Source of the DNA: Pycnopodia helianthoides
Taxonomy: Eukaryota > Echinodermata > Asteroidea > Forcipulatida > Asteriidae
Direction: 5' to 3'
Assembly: GCA_032158295.1 (NCBI GenBank)
Contig: CM063252.1
Coordinates: forward strand, 17,442,036 to 17,506,035
DNA length: 64,000 nucleotides
Shown: piece by piece, positions 58,800 to 64,000 of the stretch
Position numbering within the stretch: the stretch's first letter is position 1
Layout of the letters: every line of letters begins with the position of its first letter
Notes under the pieces: model-generated
Seen by the model: only the letters and a program-made list of their open reading frames with translations
Databases searched by the model: none
Told to the model about the DNA's origin: nothing
Made by a program: the position numbers and the translations under genes

Positions 58800-59675
58800 G
58801 TACAATTCCTCAGCAGTGTATTGTACATTGCTCAGCAAAGTATTGTACAATCCTCAGCAGTGTATTGTACATGTACATTGCTCAGCAGTGTATTGTACAT
58901 TGCTCAGCAGTGTATTGTACATTGCTCAGCAGTGTATTGTAGGCCTACATTCCTCAGCAGTGTATTGTACATTGCTCAGCCGTGTATTGTAGGCCTACAT
59001 TCCTCAGCAGTGTATTGTACATTGCTCAGCCGTGTATTGTACATTGCTCAGCAGTGTATTGTAGGCCTACATTCCTCAGCAGTGTATTGTACATTGCTCA
59101 GCCGTGTATTGTAGGCCTACATTCCTCAGCAGTGTATTGTACATTGCTCAGCAGTGTATTGTACATTGCTCAGCAGTGTATTGTACAATCCTCAGCAGTG
59201 TATTGTACATTGCTCAGCCGTGTATTGTACATTGCTCAGCCGTGTATTGTACATTGCTCAGCCGTGTATTGTAGGCCTACATTCCTCAGCAGTGTATTGT
59301 ACATTGCTCAGCCGTGTATTGTAGGCCTACATTCCTCAGCAGTGTATTGTACATTGCTCAGCCGTGTATTGTAGGCCTACATTCCTCAGCCGTGTATTGT
59401 ACATTGCTCAGCCGTGTATTGTAGGCCTATATTCCTCAGCCGTGTATTGTACATTGCTCAGCCGTGTATTGTACATTGCTCAGCCGTGTATTGTACATTG
59501 CTCAGCAGTGTATTGTACATTGCTCAGCCGTGTATTGTAGGCCTACATTCCTCAGCAGTGTATTGTACATTGCTCAGCCGTGTATTGTAGGCCTACATTC
59601 CTCAGCCGTGTATTGTACATTGCTCAGCCGTGTATTGTACATTGCTCAGCCGTGTATAATTGTACATTGCTCAGT
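58800..59675. repeat. 22/28-bp composite minisatellite, about 37 copies
   Basis: The basic unit ATTGCTCAGCAGTGTATTGT plus AC (22 bp) alternates with a 28-bp form that carries AGGCCTACATTCCTCAGC. The 28-bp form creates the palindrome GTAGGCCTAC. CAGCAG and CAGCCG variants are interspersed. Confidence 0.93.
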
Positions 59676-60026
59676 AACCCTGCTTTCCAATGAGTTCTTT
59701 CCAGGTTTTGATTGATACAATACAGTATGGCATTATACATGCACTTGCATTGCCCAATTTGATGTTACATGCAACATTAGTTTTTTGTTGTGCCCTGACA
59801 GTCAGACAGTATCTGACCTAACTAGCCAACATGCCAACATGGTTAGCACTTTAGGTATGTGATGTACTCAACTTCTGTGGAACTCATTGTGTGCGATAAC
59901 TACTTTTCTGAATGCAATGCATACGGTATCTGATTCAATTGCATTTATTAGTAACAATTAATAAATACATTGGAGAGTTTATGCACCCTGATTGGTTGAA
60001 GTTGGGTCACATGGGGTGTATTAATA

Positions 60027-60213
60027 TACACATATGGACTGGCAATGAGGTCACTAGAGCACGTCTATTCCCCCAAGGGACTGTGTGTTACCAGAAGAGG
60101 GACCTATTTCCCGCGGCCTAAGGCCGAGGGAAATAGGTCCCTCTTCTGGTCACTCACAGGCCCGAGGGGGGATAGACGAGCTCTAGTGACCGAATCATGG
60201 CAGTCCATATGTG
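60027..60213. mobile_element. Foldback element, about 90-bp imperfect arms
   Basis: The arm CACATATGGACTG...GAGGTCACTAGAGC...AGAGGGACCTATTTCCC is mirrored around GCGGCCTAAGGCCG by AGGGAAATAGGTCCCTCTTC...GCTCTAGTGACC...CAGTCCATATGTG. Confidence 0.8.
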
Positions 60214-61085
60214 TTTTATAACACAACTCGGTCCAAAATGTGAAATAAGAAAAGAAACTACCGTAATCCGATCCAGACGCCGCCTTTTTTCTTTTTAAGA
60301 TGAGCCTGGTAACCTCTTGAGGGCGCTGTAACCAGTCAAAAATTGAAAGACTATTGCCCGCTTCGGGAACTATTTCCCGCAAACTACGCGCGTGCGATGT
60401 CTAGTTCATGGGTGTGCAAATCTCATGCACTAGCCTATAATAGTTCATCCCACGTGACCGTGTTTCAGCCAACCAGAATACAGAACTAGCAAGAGGTGTG
60501 TTATAACATGTGATATAAAGACAAGCTGTGTGAACTAGTGCATAAATGGCCCCCCTAATCAAGCATTGTTGTTTTAGATAGTTCTGCATGCACTGTGCTT
60601 GTTGTGCAAGCAACTATCAGATCAACTAATTTCTTTGTGCACATCTTTTTAGATGTTATTGTTTATTACTATTAGTATTTTATTTCATGTTGACAAGAAA
60701 TGTGTGGTGCTGGGTGCATGCGCATACAAACAGTGTACAAATGCACATGTACCAATGTAAGGTAGCTGGTACGCACATGAAACCAACATAATGCAAAGCG
60801 TAAAGCCGAACACCAATCAAAGTATTTCCATGGTTTTGTTAATTTTCAAAGCTCATAGCCTGGTTCTTGAAAGAATGTATAAATAGTTAATCATGTGTAA
60901 GAGGTTAGGTGCCAGGCAAAATGGAACAGCCTAAAGAATGGCCCTTGAACATGAAAAGAAGAATTCTAAAAGTATCGGCAAAACAAAGATCACAGTATCT
61001 TAACATTTTTACAGTTTTGTTTGGTTTTCTCTGTTAAATCTATTTATTAATGGGGATAACAGTAAGAAGTAACTACAGCTAGTAA

Positions 61086-61260
61086 ACTTGCGGGTACAAC
61101 CATGTGTAAATCTCTTGGGAGGGGGGGGGTTGTTGGCTTTGAAAAGAGTGGTAATGACCTTGGTTGGTGGCTAACAGCTGTTAATGGACCTTACATTAGG
61201 CTCAGTCCATTAACAGCGGCAAGCCATGAATCCGGTCATTACCACGCCCTGAAGACCAGC
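61086..61260. mobile_element. Fragment of the AACTTGCGGGTACAACCA family joined to another inverted repeat
   Basis: 61086-61145 matches the left arm of 28853-29021. From 61147 a second small inverted repeat follows: GTGGTAATGACC, TAACAGCTGTTAATGGACC, then TCCATTAACAGC and GGTCATTACCAC. Confidence 0.65.
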
Positions 61261-61972
61261 TCCTCACACTGTTATTCTTTAATGAAAAAGCACCTATATT
61301 TCCAACATTTTACCTCAAAGTTTCAAAAATTGACTCATGGAGTTTTTTATGTTAAACAAATTAATTCTTATTAAGGAATAGACAGGTTTGTGGTGACACC
61401 TTCACAGTTAATTGGAAGACAATATTCACAGTGTGTAGTCTTTCAGCAAAACAAATGGGCAATGTGTGTCAAGTATAAATACAATTTGTCAGTGGGCATG
61501 TGTTCATCATGGATTTCTAATGTAGCATCATCTATCTGCTAGTCCAAATCGCAAGTAAATAAGCACAACGTCTGCCAGGCTTTTTTAGTAGACAAGGCTA
61601 GGAAATAATTCTGTAAAGGGCTGCTTTGTCAGTCAACAAACACCTCTGCACTCTTAAGCTCAGTCTTAAAGACTTGATAAGTCTCAATGCAATCTTTGTC
61701 CTCGTTAGTCATTTAATTGTAAAATATTAAAAGTCTAGAAAGATAATGGAAATAAAAGCCTTCATTTATTTAATTTTAATCGTTCAGTACATCTCTACTT
61801 AACAACCCCTTTGAAAATGATTGTCCTAACAGAATTTATTTAGACTATTGTAACATATATTTCACTGATGAATGTGGTGTGTCTGTGCAATGTAGGGATA
61901 TATGCTCATAGATCAATAGGTTTCAAATTAGAGAAATATTGTCCACCATTTTGAAAAATTTGTCAAGTTCAA

Positions 61973-62143
61973 TTATACAAATATTGGACACATATTAATG
62001 CATTGTTACAGAATATAATTGCATGGTGAAATCTTGAATGTTCCATTATTGAGGTGATGCCGAGTGAAATGGAAAAGCCACATTTCACTAAGTGATTATA
62101 TTCTGTGACAATGCATTAATAATGCATCCAATATTTGTTGTAT
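61973..62143. mobile_element. Hairpin MITE
   Basis: The arms CAAATATTGGACACATATTA... and ...TTAATAATGCATCCAATATTTG are inverted and share AATGCATTGTNACAGAATATAA. No coding capacity. Confidence 0.75.
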
Positions 62144-62679
62144 ATAACTCAAAATTAGATCCTTGTCATAAAATGGATATTACAATAAACACAAAGTGGA
62201 CACAGAAACTTGTCCACCCCGAAAATTATTGACAAACTTCTAAACAACGTGGATGACTCCATGTAGAAGCCAATCTTGTCCGCTGTGATACACCCTTGCC
62301 TCTTTTGGACAAACAGGTGGAGGTCATTATTTTAGAAGACGCCTGGGAAGCATTCAATAATAAGCCACAAGTGACTCCATTATTAGAATTGGAGCAACGC
62401 AGCAGTATACAAGGCAAAATAAAGGATGACACATGACCCTTGTTCCATCAATCAAATGACAAGGATCTGCGTGTGTGGTATGTAAATTGAGTACTGATGG
62501 AGTAGTGTCACACTATAGTGATGAAACCTGGTGAGACTTTTATATTGCTGAAGAGACTTGTTTAGATGTTCATGTTCAATCTAGTTTGAATTGAATTAAT
62601 GTACACTGACCATAGTAATGATGTTTTCATTAGTAATTTCCTTTTGATGATGAAACCAAAACAAAGTTGTGGAAATCAT

Positions 62680-64000
62680 TCAGCAAACCAGCTGACTGTC
62701 AGCAAACCAGCTGACTGTCAGCAAACCAGCTGACCATTCAGCAAACCAGCTGACTGTCAGCAAACCAGCTTACCATTCAGCAAACCAGCTTACCATTCAG
62801 CAAACCAGCTGACCATTCAGCAAACCAGCTGACCATTCAGAAAACAAGCTGACCATTCAGCAAACCAGCTGACCATTCAGAAAACCAGCTGACCATGCAG
62901 AAAACAAGCTGACAATTCAGCAAACCAGCTGACCATTCAGCAAATCAGCTTACCATTCAGCAAACCAGCTTACCATTCAGCAGACCATTCAGCAAACCAG
63001 CTGACCATTCAGAAAACCATTCAGTTCAGCAAACCAGCTGACCATTCAGCAAACCAGCTGACCATTCAGCAAACCAGCTGACCATTCAGAAAACAAGCTG
63101 ACCATTCAGCAAACCAGCTGACCATTCAGAAAACCAGCTGACCATGCAGAAAACAAGCTGACAATTCAGCAAACCAGCTGACCATTCAGCAAATCAGCTT
63201 ACCATTCAGCAAACCAGCTGACCATTCAGCAGACCATTCAGCAAACCAGCTGACCATTCAGAAAACCAGCTTACCATTCAGCAAACCAGCTTACCATTCA
63301 GTCAAACCAGCTGACCATTCAGCAAACAAGCTGACCATTCAGCAAACCAGCTGACCATTCAGCAAACCAGCTAACCATTCACGCAAACCAGCTTACCATT
63401 CAGCAAACCAGCTGACCATTCAGCAAACCAGCTGACCATTCAGCAAACCAGCTGACCATTCAGCAAACCAGCTTACCATTCAGCAAACCAGCTGACCATT
63501 CAGCAAACCAGTACATTCAGCAAACCAGCTGACATTCAGCAAACCAGCTGACCATTCAGCAAACCAGCTGACCATTCAGCAAACCAGCTGACCATTCAGC
63601 AAACCAGCTGACCATTCAGCAAACCAGCTGACCATTCAGCAAACCAGCTGACCATTCAGCAAACCAGCTGACCATTCAGCAAACCATCTGACCATTCAGC
63701 AAACCAGCTGACCATTCAGCAAACCACTCCCATTCAGCAAACCAGCTGACCATTCAGCAAACCAGCTTACCATTCAGCAAACCAGCTGACCATTCAGCAA
63801 ACCAGCTGACCATTCAGCAAAACCAGGCTCATTCAGCAAACCAGCTGACCATTCAGCAAACCAGCTGACCATTCAGCAAACCAGCTTACCATTCAGCAAA
63901 CCAGCTGACCATTCAGCAAACCAGCTGACCATTCAGCAAACCAGCTGACCATTCAGCAAACCAGCTGACCATTCAGCAAAACCAGCTGACCATTCAGCAA
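62680..64000. repeat. 20-bp minisatellite, over 60 copies, running off the window
   Basis: Unit CAGCAAACCAGCTGACCATT with variants (CTTACC, CAGAAAA, occasional short units). The block 62821-62955 recurs closely at 63070-63205, indicating a larger duplication. Each full unit holds the E-box CAGCTG. Confidence 0.95.

Overview
This is eukaryotic animal DNA, almost certainly from a marine invertebrate and most probably an echinoderm (sea star-like). The signs are one intron-rich gene whose exons are spread over 35 kb, AT-rich introns, tRNA-derived SINEs, decayed LINEs, many short inverted-repeat DNA transposons of types I associate with echinoderm genomes, and long tandem arrays. There are no bacterial operons and no CRISPR. 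The host assignment is inference; the gene assignment rests on reading the exons.

The main gene is a + strand OCRL/INPP5B-type inositol polyphosphate 5-phosphatase, about 21.0-56.0 kb. I could place 21 coding exons with matching splice phases and an uninterrupted frame from 24654 to the stop codon at 56041. In order they encode part of an N-terminal PH domain, a linker carrying DPF, DPF, DPW and FEDDF endocytic motifs, the complete 5-phosphatase catalytic domain, an ASH domain and a RhoGAP-like domain. One short exon between the proposed first exon and 24654 was not found. Two introns are clear minor-spliceosome (U12) introns, one of AT-AC type and one of GT-AG type, and the first exon ends in a third U12-like donor.

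Layout: 1-3.6 kb is intron or intergenic DNA with small transposons. At 3.66-3.92 kb is a likely first coding exon of a divergent minus-strand gene, possibly PAXBP1/GCFC-like, whose remainder lies beyond the left edge. From 4.3 to 12.8 kb are nested LINE debris, a large inverted repeat and SINEs. From 14.1 to 16.65 kb is a 27-bp minisatellite of about 94 copies, open on both strands and flanked by inverted repeats. At 17.7-18.7 kb is a LINE endonuclease fragment. From 20.5 to 28.3 kb are five more tandem arrays, one with an internal inversion, around the 5' end of the phosphatase gene. The 31.9-56 kb stretch holds most exons, with transposons and a second 27-bp array in the introns. From 56 to 64 kb no gene is recognised: there is a hAT-like element nested in an older MITE, several hairpin elements, a 22/28-bp array and a 20-bp array that runs off the right end.
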